NCBI GenBank assembly: GCA_045636025.1
Contig: JAZTWP010000005.1
Coordinates: 1 to 64,000, forward strand
From: UBA1081 sp045636025
GTDB taxonomy: Bacteria; Bacillota; Clostridia; Oscillospirales; Acutalibacteraceae
DNA length: 64,000 nt
Direction of reading: 5' to 3'
Below the pieces are notes generated by a model. It ran no database searches, was not told the DNA's origin, and saw only the letters and a program-made list of their open reading frames with translations. This document shows positions 15,218 to 23,413 of the stretch, one piece after another (the stretch's first letter is position 1; the number at the start of each line of letters is the position of its first letter). The position numbers and the translations under genes were made by a program.

Positions 15218-16549
15218 ATGGGCTTTTTAGATTATATGAGAGGACTGATAAGCAAATTGTTTTCTGCAAAAGATATTAAGACTGAACTGAATGTTGATGT
15301 TGCTGTATCAAATGAAATGATGAACAGGATTGACTTCTGGAGAAGAATGTATACAGGGTCGGCACCGTGGGTGCAGGACTCGGTTGTGTCATTAAGAATT
15401 GAATCTGCTGTCTGCCGTGAGTTTGCAAATATTTCACTCGGTGAAATGGAAGCAAAAGTCACAAACGAAAAGCTTAATACTGTTTTCAGTAAAGCTATAT
15501 CAGATATAAACATTCATTTTCAGGAAGGTCTTTCATCAGGTGCAATGATAATTAAACCTCTCGGCAAAACAGGTGTTCAGTTCGTTCCTCAGAGTGCGTT
15601 TATTCCTGTTGAATACAATGTTGCCGGTGTGCCTGTGAAGGTTATATTCCCTGAGTTCAAACAGCTCGGAGAAAACAGGCATTATACAAGGCTTGAATTC
15701 CATTCACTTGACCCCGATACAGGACTTACAATCACGAATAAAGCATATTACAGTGCTTCAAAAAACTCTCTCGGCAGAGAGATACCCCTTACCAATGTTG
15801 ATGAATGGGCATCTCTCGAACCATATATCAGATACCCTCTGATGAAGAAAAATATTTTCGGTTATTATCGTAACCCGATTGCAAACAAGATTAACGGTTC
15901 ACATTCGGGTGTTTCTGTTTTTGAAGATGCTTCTGAGGTTATCAGAAAAGCAGATATTCAGTTCGGCAGACTCGATTGGGAGTTTGAAAGCGGTGAAAGA
16001 GCTGTTCATGTTGATTCAGCGGCACTGAAAAAGGACGGCAAACTTCCGAGACTTAACAGAAGGCTTTACAGAGCTGTTGATGTTGAAGTAAAAGACGGTG
16101 ATTTGTTCAAGGAATATTCACCCGAGCTCAGACAGGAAGATTTTATCGCAGGTCTTGAAGAATACAAGCGCAGTATTGAGTTTGCTGTCGGTCTTGCTTA
16201 CGGTGACCTTTCAAATCCTCAGACAGTAGAGAAAACTGCCGAGGAAGTCAGAAGTTCAAAACAGAGAAAATACGACACCGTTACTGCTATTCAGAAAAAC
16301 CTTCAGAACTGTCTTTCTGAGCTTGTTGATGCTATTGCATTCTGGAACGGTATGATGAACAGCGGTTATGAATTTGTCTGTAATTTCAAGGACAGTATTC
16401 TGACCGATGAAACAACCGAAAGGGAACAGGACAGAAAAGATGTTTCAATGGGTGTTATGAGGCTTGAGGAATACCGTGCAAAGTGGTACGGTGAAACTCT
16501 TGAAACTGCCCGTGCTTCTCTTCCCGAACCTGCACAGGTGATTGAATAA
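15218..16549 (+). CDS. Portal protein (SPP1-type)
   Basis: 443 residues, starting immediately after the terminase stop. Signature portions are the membrane-free alpha/beta N-terminus (MNRIDFWRRMYTGSAPW), GVSVFEDASEVIRKAD, and the wing/stem region FAVGLAYGDLSNPQTVEKTAEEVRSS. It forms the ring at the capsid vertex through which DNA passes. Overlaps the minor head protein by one base (TAATG). Confidence 0.9.
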   Translation: MGFLDYMRGLISKLFSAKDIKTELNVDVAVSNEMMNRIDFWRRMYTGSAPWVQDSVVSLRIESAVCREFANISLGEMEAKVTNEKLNTVFSKAISDINIHFQEGLSSGAMIIKPLGKTGVQFVPQSAFIPVEYNVAGVPVKVIFPEFKQLGENRHYTRLEFHSLDPDTGLTITNKAYYSASKNSLGREIPLTNVDEWASLEPYIRYPLMKKNIFGYYRNPIANKINGSHSGVSVFEDASEVIRKADIQFGRLDWEFESGERAVHVDSAALKKDGKLPRLNRRLYRAVDVEVKDGDLFKEYSPELRQEDFIAGLEEYKRSIEFAVGLAYGDLSNPQTVEKTAEEVRSSKQRKYDTVTAIQKNLQNCLSELVDAIAFWNGMMNSGYEFVCNFKDSILTDETTEREQDRKDVSMGVMRLEEYRAKWYGETLETARASLPEPAQVIE

Positions 16550-18147
16550 TGACACCCGATGTGCTTGAAGGATTGCCCGAAAACATAGTAAAACAGTTCA
16601 GACTGCTTGAAGAACGGGTGATGTCTGATGTAATACGAAGACTTCGCAACAACGGTAAGGAAATCATCCGCTCTGCTGACTGGCAGTTGTACAGATTGCA
16701 GGAGCTTGGTCTGACCGAATCAGAAATAAGGCAGTACATAAAAGAGGCTCTCGATGTGACAGACGAGGAGCTTGACAGCATTTATGATAAAGTGATTGAA
16801 GACGGTTTCAGTTACGATGACAGCATTTATAAAGGGCTTGATGTCTCGGATAAGGACAGTTTTATTCAGCTTGCAGAGGGCATAAGACGGCAGACTGACG
16901 ATGACTTCAGTAATATAACACAGACAACAGGCTTTGCAATCGACAAGAACGGAAAAATATCATACTCAAGTGTTACCGATGTTCTTGACGGCGCAATGCT
17001 TGATATTTCTTCGGGGCTGTTCGATTATAACACCGTTCTGAAAAGAATGGTTGAGCAGATGACAAACAGCGGGCTGAGAACCATTGATTATGCTTCGGGT
17101 TGGTCTAACCGTGTTGATGTGGCGGCAAGGCGTGCCGTTATGACAGGTGTGTCACAGCTCACGGGCAGAATTAACGATTCCAACGCTAAAAAGCTCGGAA
17201 CTGAAACTTTTGAGGTATCCTGGCACAGCGGAGCAAGACCGTCACACCTTGAATGGCAAGGGAAATGGTATACAAAGGATGAACTTGTGAGCATTTGCGG
17301 TCTCGGTACGGTTACAGGTTTGCTTGGTGCGAACTGTTATCACTCTTATTCTCCTGTTATTCCCGGTATATCAAAACCGACATACACTGCCGAACAGCTT
17401 GAAAGAATGAAGCGTGATGAGCTTACTCCCAGAGAATACGGCGGTAAAAAATACACCAAATATGAAGCTTTGCAGAAACAACGCAGAATGGAAACAACGA
17501 TGCGTGCACAAAGGCAGAAAATAAAGCTTCTCGAAGAGGGCGGAGCCGATGAAGATGATATAATCAACGCCCGATGCCGTTACCGTGGCACTTCTGCAGA
17601 ATATGCAAGATTCTCAAAAGCTATGGATTTACCGCAGCAGAGAGAAAGAGTGTATATTGACGGACTTGGGGATGTCGGTAAGGGGAAATATACTAAGAAA
17701 AAAGCAGAAAAAACATTTACAAACGAAGAAAAAGATGATATAATAAATACGGAGAGTGGTAGTGTGTTTGGAATTGTAAATTTGGGGAAAATTAATACAT
17801 TGCCGCTTGAAAGTGAATTTGGCAAATTGTTGACGGATGATATTATTATTACAAATGAGCGTGTAGAACATATAAAAATTAGACATCCTGAAGATTATTC
17901 ATTGTTTGAATTGTATGGTGCAGAAACTGTATCAAAACCGGATGTGATAATTAAAGATTCAAAAAATGCAGGAACGGTCTTTATGATTAAAAAGTTGCCT
18001 GATACAAATTTAAATGTTGTTGTAAGGCTTGTTCTTGAAACAGACAACTCAAAGTTAAAGAATTCTGTAATGACTTTTTATAGAATCAGAAACAAAAATT
18101 TGGAAAAATTGGCAACAAAAAATAAAGTACTTTACAAAAAGGAATAA
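16549..18147 (+). CDS. Minor head protein with C-terminal toxin-like nuclease domain
   Basis: 532 residues. Residues 1 to about 330 match phage minor capsid protein 2 / head morphogenesis proteins, with the TMTGVSQLTGR-like segment and the HSGARPSHLEWQGKWY motif. From about residue 405 to the end the composition becomes AT-rich and the sequence resembles the PBECR-type (Barnase/EndoU/ColicinE5-D/RelE-like) nucleases: NERVEHIKIRHPEDY, then two beta strands and SVMTFYRIRNKNLEKL. Such domains in head proteins may be carried in the capsid and delivered with DNA. Domain call is by memory of the family. Confidence 0.8.
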   Translation: MTPDVLEGLPENIVKQFRLLEERVMSDVIRRLRNNGKEIIRSADWQLYRLQELGLTESEIRQYIKEALDVTDEELDSIYDKVIEDGFSYDDSIYKGLDVSDKDSFIQLAEGIRRQTDDDFSNITQTTGFAIDKNGKISYSSVTDVLDGAMLDISSGLFDYNTVLKRMVEQMTNSGLRTIDYASGWSNRVDVAARRAVMTGVSQLTGRINDSNAKKLGTETFEVSWHSGARPSHLEWQGKWYTKDELVSICGLGTVTGLLGANCYHSYSPVIPGISKPTYTAEQLERMKRDELTPREYGGKKYTKYEALQKQRRMETTMRAQRQKIKLLEEGGADEDDIINARCRYRGTSAEYARFSKAMDLPQQRERVYIDGLGDVGKGKYTKKKAEKTFTNEEKDDIINTESGSVFGIVNLGKINTLPLESEFGKLLTDDIIITNERVEHIKIRHPEDYSLFELYGAETVSKPDVIIKDSKNAGTVFMIKKLPDTNLNVVVRLVLETDNSKLKNSVMTFYRIRNKNLEKLATKNKVLYKKE

Positions 18148-18159
18148 TTCTGCTATAAT
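18131..18159 (+). promoter_or_regulatory. Promoter inside the end of the minor head gene
   Basis: TTTACA (18131-18136) and TATAAT (18154-18159), spacing 17. Its transcript would begin near 18167 and meet two terminator-like hairpins before the scaffold gene, so it could make a short RNA. Confidence 0.5.
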
Positions 18160-18166
18160 ATGATTA

Positions 18167-18340
18167 CAATAAAATTAGGCATTTTGAAGTAGAGATTGTG
18201 CTGCTACACACCCTTGAGGTCAAAAGAAATGCGGGAAAGGGCACACCCGCCAAAATGCCGTTTTATCCGCCTTGAGAAATCAGGGCGGTATTTTTATTCA
18301 CAATTTAATGATTCAAGCACTCCGTTTGGGGTGCTTTTTT
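18167..18340 (+). ncRNA. Possible short RNA ending in tandem terminators
   Basis: The 280-base gap between minor head and scaffold genes contains GCGGG/CCCGC (about 18228-18250), CCGCC/GGGCGG followed by TATTTTT (about 18269-18296) and AGCACTCC-GTTT-GGGGTGCT with a T6 tract (18316-18340). Together with the promoter just upstream this can yield a transcript of 130-170 nt. No open frame with a ribosome-binding site is seen in it. It might alternatively lower read-through into the scaffold and capsid genes. Confidence 0.35.
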
Positions 18341-18429
18341 CATACCCTATTAACCCCGTCAGAGGTTTATCTGACTTACTTTCAGCTGCAGACAGAGCAG
18401 TAAAAATATCATGTAGAAAGGACACAAAA

Positions 18430-18996
18430 ATGAAAGACATTTTCACAATTCTTGCCGAAAACAAGGTAACTGTTCCCGAAGAGGCAAAAAAGGCAATCAC
18501 TGCCGCTGTCAATGAAAATTACAAGACGATTGCAGAGGTTGATAAAATCACTGCTTCAAGGGACAATTACAAAACACAGCTCGAAACAGCCCAGAATGCG
18601 CTCAAAGAGTTCGAGGGTGTTGATGTAAAGGAACTGCAGGGCAAAATCACAAATCTTCAGAATGACCTTGCAACAAAGGACAAGGAACATCAGGACAAGC
18701 TTGCTGATATTGAATTCAATTCGGTTCTTGATTCCTCAATAACATCATCAAAGGCAAAGAATGCAAAGGCTGTCAGGGCTCTGCTTGACCTTGAAGCTCT
18801 GAAGAAAAGCAAAAATCAGGCAGAAGACATCAAAACGGCTCTTGAAAATATCAAAAAAGATAATGATTTCCTTTTTGATTCCGAAGAGCCTGTCAACAAT
18901 TCCGTAAAAGATACGGGAAATCCCAATACAGGCGGCGGCGAGTTCGATAAAATGCGTGCAGCAATGGGACTTCCGCCCGAAAAGAAAGGTGAGTAA
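18430..18996 (+). CDS. Capsid scaffolding protein (GP20 family)
   Basis: 188 residues from the ATG at 18430 with AAAGGAC upstream; a longer frame lacks a site and runs through the terminator region. The sequence is a long coiled-coil (TASRDNYKTQLETAQNALKEF ... LADIEFNS) with a VRALLDLEALKKSKN segment and a Gly-rich end (TGGGEFDKMRAAMGLPP), as in phage minor structural GP20/scaffold proteins. It guides capsid assembly and leaves or is degraded before packaging. Confidence 0.88.
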   Translation: MKDIFTILAENKVTVPEEAKKAITAAVNENYKTIAEVDKITASRDNYKTQLETAQNALKEFEGVDVKELQGKITNLQNDLATKDKEHQDKLADIEFNSVLDSSITSSKAKNAKAVRALLDLEALKKSKNQAEDIKTALENIKKDNDFLFDSEEPVNNSVKDTGNPNTGGGEFDKMRAAMGLPPEKKGE

Positions 18997-19001
18997 TTTA
19001 T

Positions 19002-19868
19002 ATGGCATTTCAGCTTGCTAAAAACTACACAGCTCTGCTTGACGAAGTGTACAAAGCCGCTTCCGTAACAGCAGACCTTGTCGGCGATCAGTCAATGGTC
19101 AAAGCCGGCGCAAACGTAAACGAGATTTGTTATCCTCAGCTTGATGTGACAGGTCTCGGTGATTATGACCGCAACGAGGGTTACACAACAGGTGCGGTTG
19201 ACCTTAAATGGGCAACATCAAAATTCAACTATGACAGAGGCACAAAGATTACCGTTGATGTTATGGATGATGAAGAAACTTTCAATCTTGCTTTCGGTAA
19301 AGCCGGTGCAGAGCTTATCCGTACAAAGGTTGCTCCCGAAGGTGATGCTTTCACTTTTGCAACTCTTGCAGCTGTTGAAGGTATTTCCGTTGGTGATCCC
19401 AAAACATTCGCAGATGCAGTTGATTTCCTTGCAGAGCTTATCAAAGCAAAGAACACAATGGATGAACTCGAAGTTCCCGAAGAGGGCAGAATCCTTTATG
19501 CAACACCCACACTTCTCAACGGTGTAATGGCTCTTGACACAACAAAGTCAAGAGAAATTCTCAACAGCTTCACTCTCAAGAAGAAGGTTCCTCAGAGCCG
19601 TTTCTATACAGCTATCGACCTTCTCAGCGGTAAGGATGATGAGGAAGCAGGTCACTACAGAAAGGCTGCAGATGGCAGAGACATCAACTTTATGATTGTT
19701 CATAAACCTGCACTTATCAAGTTTGATAAGCACATTGCACACGATGTTATTCCTCCCGAACTCAACCCCGGCTCAGACGGTTACATCCTCAAATACCGTA
19801 AGTACGGTCTTGTTGATGTTTACAAGAACAAGGCAGCAGGTATTTATCTCAGCCACAAGGAGGCTTGA
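19002..19868 (+). CDS. Major capsid protein
   Basis: 288 residues, directly after the scaffold. It begins MAFQLAKNYTALLDEVYKAA and has the alternating strand/helix pattern and acidic loops of HK97-fold capsids, including KFNYDRGTKITVDVMDDEETF and the C-terminal YGLVDVYKNKAAGIYLS strand. Codons are biased to those of highly expressed genes in this window. Position between scaffold and connector genes fixes the role. Confidence 0.88.
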   Translation: MAFQLAKNYTALLDEVYKAASVTADLVGDQSMVKAGANVNEICYPQLDVTGLGDYDRNEGYTTGAVDLKWATSKFNYDRGTKITVDVMDDEETFNLAFGKAGAELIRTKVAPEGDAFTFATLAAVEGISVGDPKTFADAVDFLAELIKAKNTMDELEVPEEGRILYATPTLLNGVMALDTTKSREILNSFTLKKKVPQSRFYTAIDLLSGKDDEEAGHYRKAADGRDINFMIVHKPALIKFDKHIAHDVIPPELNPGSDGYILKYRKYGLVDVYKNKAAGIYLSHKEA

Positions 19869-19870
19869 TT

Positions 19871-20002
19871 ATGGCTCGTACTGTAGGACTTAAAATCAAG
19901 AAGACAAAAGGCAGAGGGCAGACACCTCCTCAGAATCCTCCCCAGACACCTCCTCAGACTGGTAACGGCGGAGCAAAACAGCCCGAAGACGGCAAGGAGT
20001 GA
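19871..20002 (+). CDS. Small proline/glutamine-rich phage protein
   Basis: 43 residues: a basic N-terminus (GLKIKKTKGRG), then three PPQ repeats and an acidic end. It is too short and low-complexity for a fold. It follows the capsid gene by 2 bases, where phages often encode small head accessory or linker proteins. Confidence 0.55.
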   Translation: MARTVGLKIKKTKGRGQTPPQNPPQTPPQTGNGGAKQPEDGKE

Positions 20003-20008
20003 TGCTGT

Positions 20009-20368
20009 GTGTTCGCAGATTATTCTTATTATCTGAATGAATATCTCTGTGGCATGACAGCGGTTCTTAATGAACACACCTTTGCGTTTTATCAGCGGAA
20101 AGCACAGCAGAGAATAAAACAGTATACCCACGGAAATATTGATGAATCAGCCGTGCCCGACTGTGTAAAGCTCTGCTGTTGCGAGCTTGCTGAGTTCCTG
20201 TATAAGTCTGAAAAATCAAGACCTCAGACCGGTGTTGCTTCTGAATCGACAGGAGATGTTTCCACTTCCTATAAGTCGGAAGATTTTTCTCTTATTGTAA
20301 ACAGAGAAGTAAAACGCATTGTGTATAACAACCTTGCTGATACAGGGCTTCTTTTCGGAGGTGTATAA
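20009..20368 (+). CDS. Head-tail connector protein
   Basis: 119 residues from GTG at 20009 behind AAGGAG. All-helical first half (YLNEYLCGMTAVLNEHTFAFYQRKAQQRI) and the VPDCVKLCCCELAEFLYK helix resemble gp6/gp15-like connector proteins that sit below the portal. Gene order (capsid, connector, closure, minor proteins, tail) supports this. Confidence 0.75.
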   Translation: MFADYSYYLNEYLCGMTAVLNEHTFAFYQRKAQQRIKQYTHGNIDESAVPDCVKLCCCELAEFLYKSEKSRPQTGVASESTGDVSTSYKSEDFSLIVNREVKRIVYNNLADTGLLFGGV

Positions 20369-20370
20369 CA

Positions 20371-20733
20371 GTGATATGCACGGCAGACTGTACTGTTTTT
20401 GTTGCTCTTGAAAAAGGCTTTGATAGACGGTATATCCCCGAATGTCATTGGGTGGAGAATTTATCTTCCGATGTTTCAAAAACAGGGCAGAGAAAATCTG
20501 ACACGGTGACAGTGTATATTCCGTCTGAATACTCAGCTCTTGCTCCGAAAAATACTGACAGGGATATGCTTGTAAGGGGCAAATGTGATTTTGTTTTTGA
20601 CAACACGGACGACGGTACCGTTTCCGCAAGTATGAGGGAGTTTCGCAAGAAACATAAATTTTACACCGTGAAGGAGCTTGACAGCAAACTTTACGGAAGC
20701 AATGTTTCTCATATAAAGGTTGTGGCAAAATGA
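20371..20733 (+). CDS. Head closure-type protein
   Basis: 120 residues from GTG at 20371. Beta-rich sequence with CHWVENLSSDVSKTG and a C-terminal KVVAK strand, the pattern of small head-completion proteins next to connector genes. Family not firmly recognised; overlaps the next frame by 4 bases. Confidence 0.65.
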   Translation: MICTADCTVFVALEKGFDRRYIPECHWVENLSSDVSKTGQRKSDTVTVYIPSEYSALAPKNTDRDMLVRGKCDFVFDNTDDGTVSASMREFRKKHKFYTVKELDSKLYGSNVSHIKVVAK

Positions 20734-21179
20734 GTATAAAACAGCCCGCAAATGTTTATAACGGGGATATGGAGCTTGTATGGAACAGTAAATTTGCGGT
20801 TGTCCGCAGTGAACAGAATCAAAAAGCACAGGAGTTTGTTGATTCCGAATGTATCAGGCTTATGAAACCATATACACCGTTCAGAAACGGCTTTCTTGAA
20901 AAGAGTGCAACGCTCGGTACTGTAATCGGAAGCGGTGAAATTCATCAGAATGCACCGCATGCCCGTTATCAGTATTACGGTATGCTTATGGTTTCAAGCA
21001 TAACCGGTTCAGCCTTTGCAAGTCAGGGCGAAAAGAAAGTGCTTACGGATACTCCGTTGGAATATGACAAAAGCAAACATCCTCAGGCGGGGTCTTTCTG
21101 GTTTGAGAGAATGAAAGCAGACCATAAAAAAGACATTTTACAGGGTGCTGCACAGATAATGGGAGGAAAAGCAGAATGA
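20730..21179 (+). CDS. Minor capsid / HK97 gp10-like protein
   Basis: 149 residues. The motif MKPYTPFRNGFLEKSATLGT followed by HARYQYYG and FWFERMKADHKKDILQGAA is the signature of minor capsid protein 2 and gp10-like joining proteins, which connect head and tail. Overlaps its neighbours by 4 bases each. Confidence 0.8.
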   Translation: MSIKQPANVYNGDMELVWNSKFAVVRSEQNQKAQEFVDSECIRLMKPYTPFRNGFLEKSATLGTVIGSGEIHQNAPHARYQYYGMLMVSSITGSAFASQGEKKVLTDTPLEYDKSKHPQAGSFWFERMKADHKKDILQGAAQIMGGKAE

Positions 21180-21595
21180 ATATAATTGAGCTTGTAAAAA
21201 GCATTGTTGAATCCTATGAGGACATAGGAAAGCTTCATATTGACTATACGGGCGCAGTTCCCGACAGTTGCGGTATTTCGTCAACGGGTGATGTGTTGCT
21301 GAAAGAGGATATACTCGGTAACAAGACACGGCAACACAATTTTGTGCTTTATACCGTCTGGCAGTCACAGTCCGATTATGACCGTATGGTAAACAGCGGT
21401 ATTCTGCTCGGTCTTCAGTGTTTTCTTGAAAGCAATGCACAGGAACAGGCCGTCACTTCCCCCGACGGAAAAAACGGAAACTTAAAATCAATCACCTGCT
21501 CAAACGGTATGCTGTATCAGGTGCCGAACGGCAACTTCAATGCAGGTGTTATTTATCAGTTGCAGATTTCGGCACAATATATCATTTATGAATAG
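21176..21595 (+). CDS. Tail terminator-like protein (minor capsid 3)
   Basis: 139 residues: ELVKSIVESYEDIGKLHIDY, then beta strands ending QISAQYIIYE. The size, start helix and position just before the major tail gene fit a tail terminator that stops tube growth and joins the head. Confidence 0.72.
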   Translation: MNIIELVKSIVESYEDIGKLHIDYTGAVPDSCGISSTGDVLLKEDILGNKTRQHNFVLYTVWQSQSDYDRMVNSGILLGLQCFLESNAQEQAVTSPDGKNGNLKSITCSNGMLYQVPNGNFNAGVIYQLQISAQYIIYE

Positions 21596-21608
21596 GAAGT
21601 GAAATTCT

Positions 21609-22118
21609 ATGTCAGAAGTAAAAAAGCTTAAGAGAGGTGCTCTTGCACACTATCTTGACACTAATTTTTCACCCGATGCAGAGGAAATGAAATGGTTTCT
21701 TATCGGCAAGGATGTTGAAGACCTGAGTGTGGGCCTTAATCCCAGCACCACACCCAAGAAGAATATTCTTGACGAAACAACTATTGATGATGAAGGTTAT
21801 GAGCCTTCATTCGATGTTGATACTTATTATGCAGACCCCTCAGACGGTGCATTCTATGAAAAAATCAAGGATATTGCAATGAATCGCCTTACAGGTGATG
21901 CCTGCAAAACGAGAATTCTTGAAGTTATCATTGATAAGACCGAAGCTCCCTTTGATGCATGGGTTGAAGATGTTATCGTCAAGCCTCAGTCATACGGCGG
22001 TGCCGTGGGCGGTGTCAGAATTCCTTATAATGTTGCTTTCTGCGGTAACAGAAAAAAGGGTACTGTTACGCTTGTTGACAAAGTCCCCACATTCTCAGCT
22101 CAGGCAGCAGCAGAATAA
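21609..22118 (+). CDS. Major tail tube protein
   Basis: 169 residues (MSEVKKLKRGALAHYL...), with AGGAAGTG before the ATG. It has the KWFLIGKDVEDLSVGLNPS opening and the VKPQSYGGAVGGVRIPYNVAF hairpin of siphophage tail tube proteins. It precedes the tail assembly and tape-measure genes. Confidence 0.85.
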   Translation: MSEVKKLKRGALAHYLDTNFSPDAEEMKWFLIGKDVEDLSVGLNPSTTPKKNILDETTIDDEGYEPSFDVDTYYADPSDGAFYEKIKDIAMNRLTGDACKTRILEVIIDKTEAPFDAWVEDVIVKPQSYGGAVGGVRIPYNVAFCGNRKKGTVTLVDKVPTFSAQAAAE

Positions 22119-22124
22119 AAATAT

Positions 22125-22150
22125 ATCCCTCTTGTTGACACAAGGGGGAT
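22125..22150 (+). terminator. Attenuator hairpin after the tail tube gene
   Basis: ATCCCTCTTG (22125-22134) pairs with CAAGGGGGAT (22141-22150), one G-U pair, loop TTGACA, followed by TTCTTCTTT. A partial stop here would give more tube protein than the genes that follow, a common phage arrangement. Confidence 0.55.
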
Positions 22151-22173
22151 TCTTCTTTAAGGAGTGTTTTTTT

Positions 22174-22659
22174 TTGAAATCAATTAATTTTAATACCGGC
22201 ATAAAAACTTATGCCGTAAACGGTGACGAAAAAAACGTCATTTCAATCAATGTAAACGATATCAATCTGCTTAAGCGCATCAAAGATGCAGAAGAAATTT
22301 TCGAGCCTTATCTTGCAAGGCTTAATAATGAACCCAGAACACCTGAGCTTATGGCAGATGTTGATGCACAAATCAAAGAGAAGCTCAATTATATTTTCGG
22401 AACAGATATATCGGAACACGCTTTCGGCGGTGTCAACTGTCTTTCACCCCTTGAAGACGGCAGACTTCTGTTTGCATCATTCTTTGAAGCGTTTGCTCCC
22501 GTTGTAATTGAGGATATAAACGCAAGCACAGCAAGTTTTGCTGAAAAAAACAAAGACAAGCTCAGAAAATATATGCCTGAACCTGAGAAAGCTTCCGTTG
22601 TTGATTTGTCGGACCTTACACCCGAACAGATAGCATATCTGGAGAGCCTTAAGAAATGA
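22174..22659 (+). CDS. Tail assembly chaperone (first protein)
   Basis: 161 residues from TTG at 22174, with AAGGAG 10 bases upstream; the longer frame to the left lies inside the tube gene and is a shadow. It holds a helical core around DINLLKRIKDAEEIFEPYLARL and ends PEQIAYLESLKK. It overlaps the Gp15 gene by ATGA, so the two products appear to be coupled by reinitiation and no slippery site is seen. Confidence 0.75.
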   Translation: MKSINFNTGIKTYAVNGDEKNVISINVNDINLLKRIKDAEEIFEPYLARLNNEPRTPELMADVDAQIKEKLNYIFGTDISEHAFGGVNCLSPLEDGRLLFASFFEAFAPVVIEDINASTASFAEKNKDKLRKYMPEPEKASVVDLSDLTPEQIAYLESLKK

Positions 22660-23219
22660 TAGGTCAATTACCGAAAACGCTTAATGTCGGCGGTAAAGAA
22701 TACCCCATAAGAAGTGATTTCAGAGATGTTCTGCGTGTTTATGCGGCATTTGACGACAAGGAGCTTACCGAACATGAACAGGCATACCTCTGTATGGTGA
22801 ATATTTATCCCGATTTCGACAAGATACCTGATGAACATTTACAGGAAGCCTGTGATAAAGCCTATTGGTTTGTCGGTGGCGGTGACACTCCGCAATCAGA
22901 GCCCGAAAAAACAAAAATGCTTGATTGGAAACAGGATGAGAATATTCTTTTTCCTGCAATCAATACGGCTGCAGGCTTTATTGTAAGAGAAAGTGAATAT
23001 ATCCATTGGTGGGAATTCCTCGGCTTTTTTGGTGAAATCAAAAGTGACAGCCTTTTTGCTGTTGTTATGAACATCAGAAACAAAAGGGCAAAGGGTAACC
23101 CCCTCGAAAAACACGAAAAAGAATTTTATAAGAAAAACAAGAACCTTATAAACATAAAAACTCCCGAAGATATTGAAGCAGAAGAGGAGCTCAATGCTGT
23201 TCTTGATACTTTGATATGA
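22656..23219 (+). CDS. Gp15-like tail assembly protein
   Basis: 187 residues. The Gp15 pattern is present: LNVGGKEYPIRSDFRDVLR, AYWFVGGGD, and the C-terminal KEFYKKNKNLINIK. Proteins of this family lie immediately before the tape measure and act with the previous protein in tail assembly. Confidence 0.82.
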   Translation: MIGQLPKTLNVGGKEYPIRSDFRDVLRVYAAFDDKELTEHEQAYLCMVNIYPDFDKIPDEHLQEACDKAYWFVGGGDTPQSEPEKTKMLDWKQDENILFPAINTAAGFIVRESEYIHWWEFLGFFGEIKSDSLFAVVMNIRNKRAKGNPLEKHEKEFYKKNKNLINIKTPEDIEAEEELNAVLDTLI

Positions 23220-23231
23220 GGAGTGGTGAAA

Positions 23232-23348
23232 ATGAAAAAATATTGCTGTAAAAAATGCGGACGGATACTGTTTGAAGGTGTTTTTTACGGCTCAATAAAA
23301 ATTGTTTGCAGAAAATGCAAAACGGTTAATATTTACGAAAACAAATAA
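23232..23348 (+). CDS. Com-like zinc finger protein
   Basis: 38 residues with four cysteines in CCKKCG and CRKCK, the arrangement of the Mu Com-like zinc ribbons that bind mRNA. It starts at ATG 23232 behind GGAGTGG and sits between Gp15 and tape measure. Possibly a translational regulator; such proteins are easily missed. Confidence 0.65.
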   Translation: MKKYCCKKCGRILFEGVFYGSIKIVCRKCKTVNIYENK

Positions 23349-23413
23349 TCTGCACAGCGTACCCAGCGTACCCGCAGACTTTCGGAAAACAGTCTGAAAG
23401 GAGTGGGTATTTT

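Noticed and set aside
18196..18429. Longer N-terminus for the scaffold protein
   Set aside because: It runs through two terminator hairpins and has no ribosome-binding site; the ATG at 18430 has one.
21895..22173. Longer frame before the tail assembly protein
   Set aside because: It lies inside the tail tube gene in another frame; TTG at 22174 with AAGGAG is the better start.
22600..22680. Programmed frameshift between the two tail assembly proteins, as in lambda G/GT
   Set aside because: The two genes overlap by ATGA and the second has its own start; no slippery heptamer is seen near the stop.
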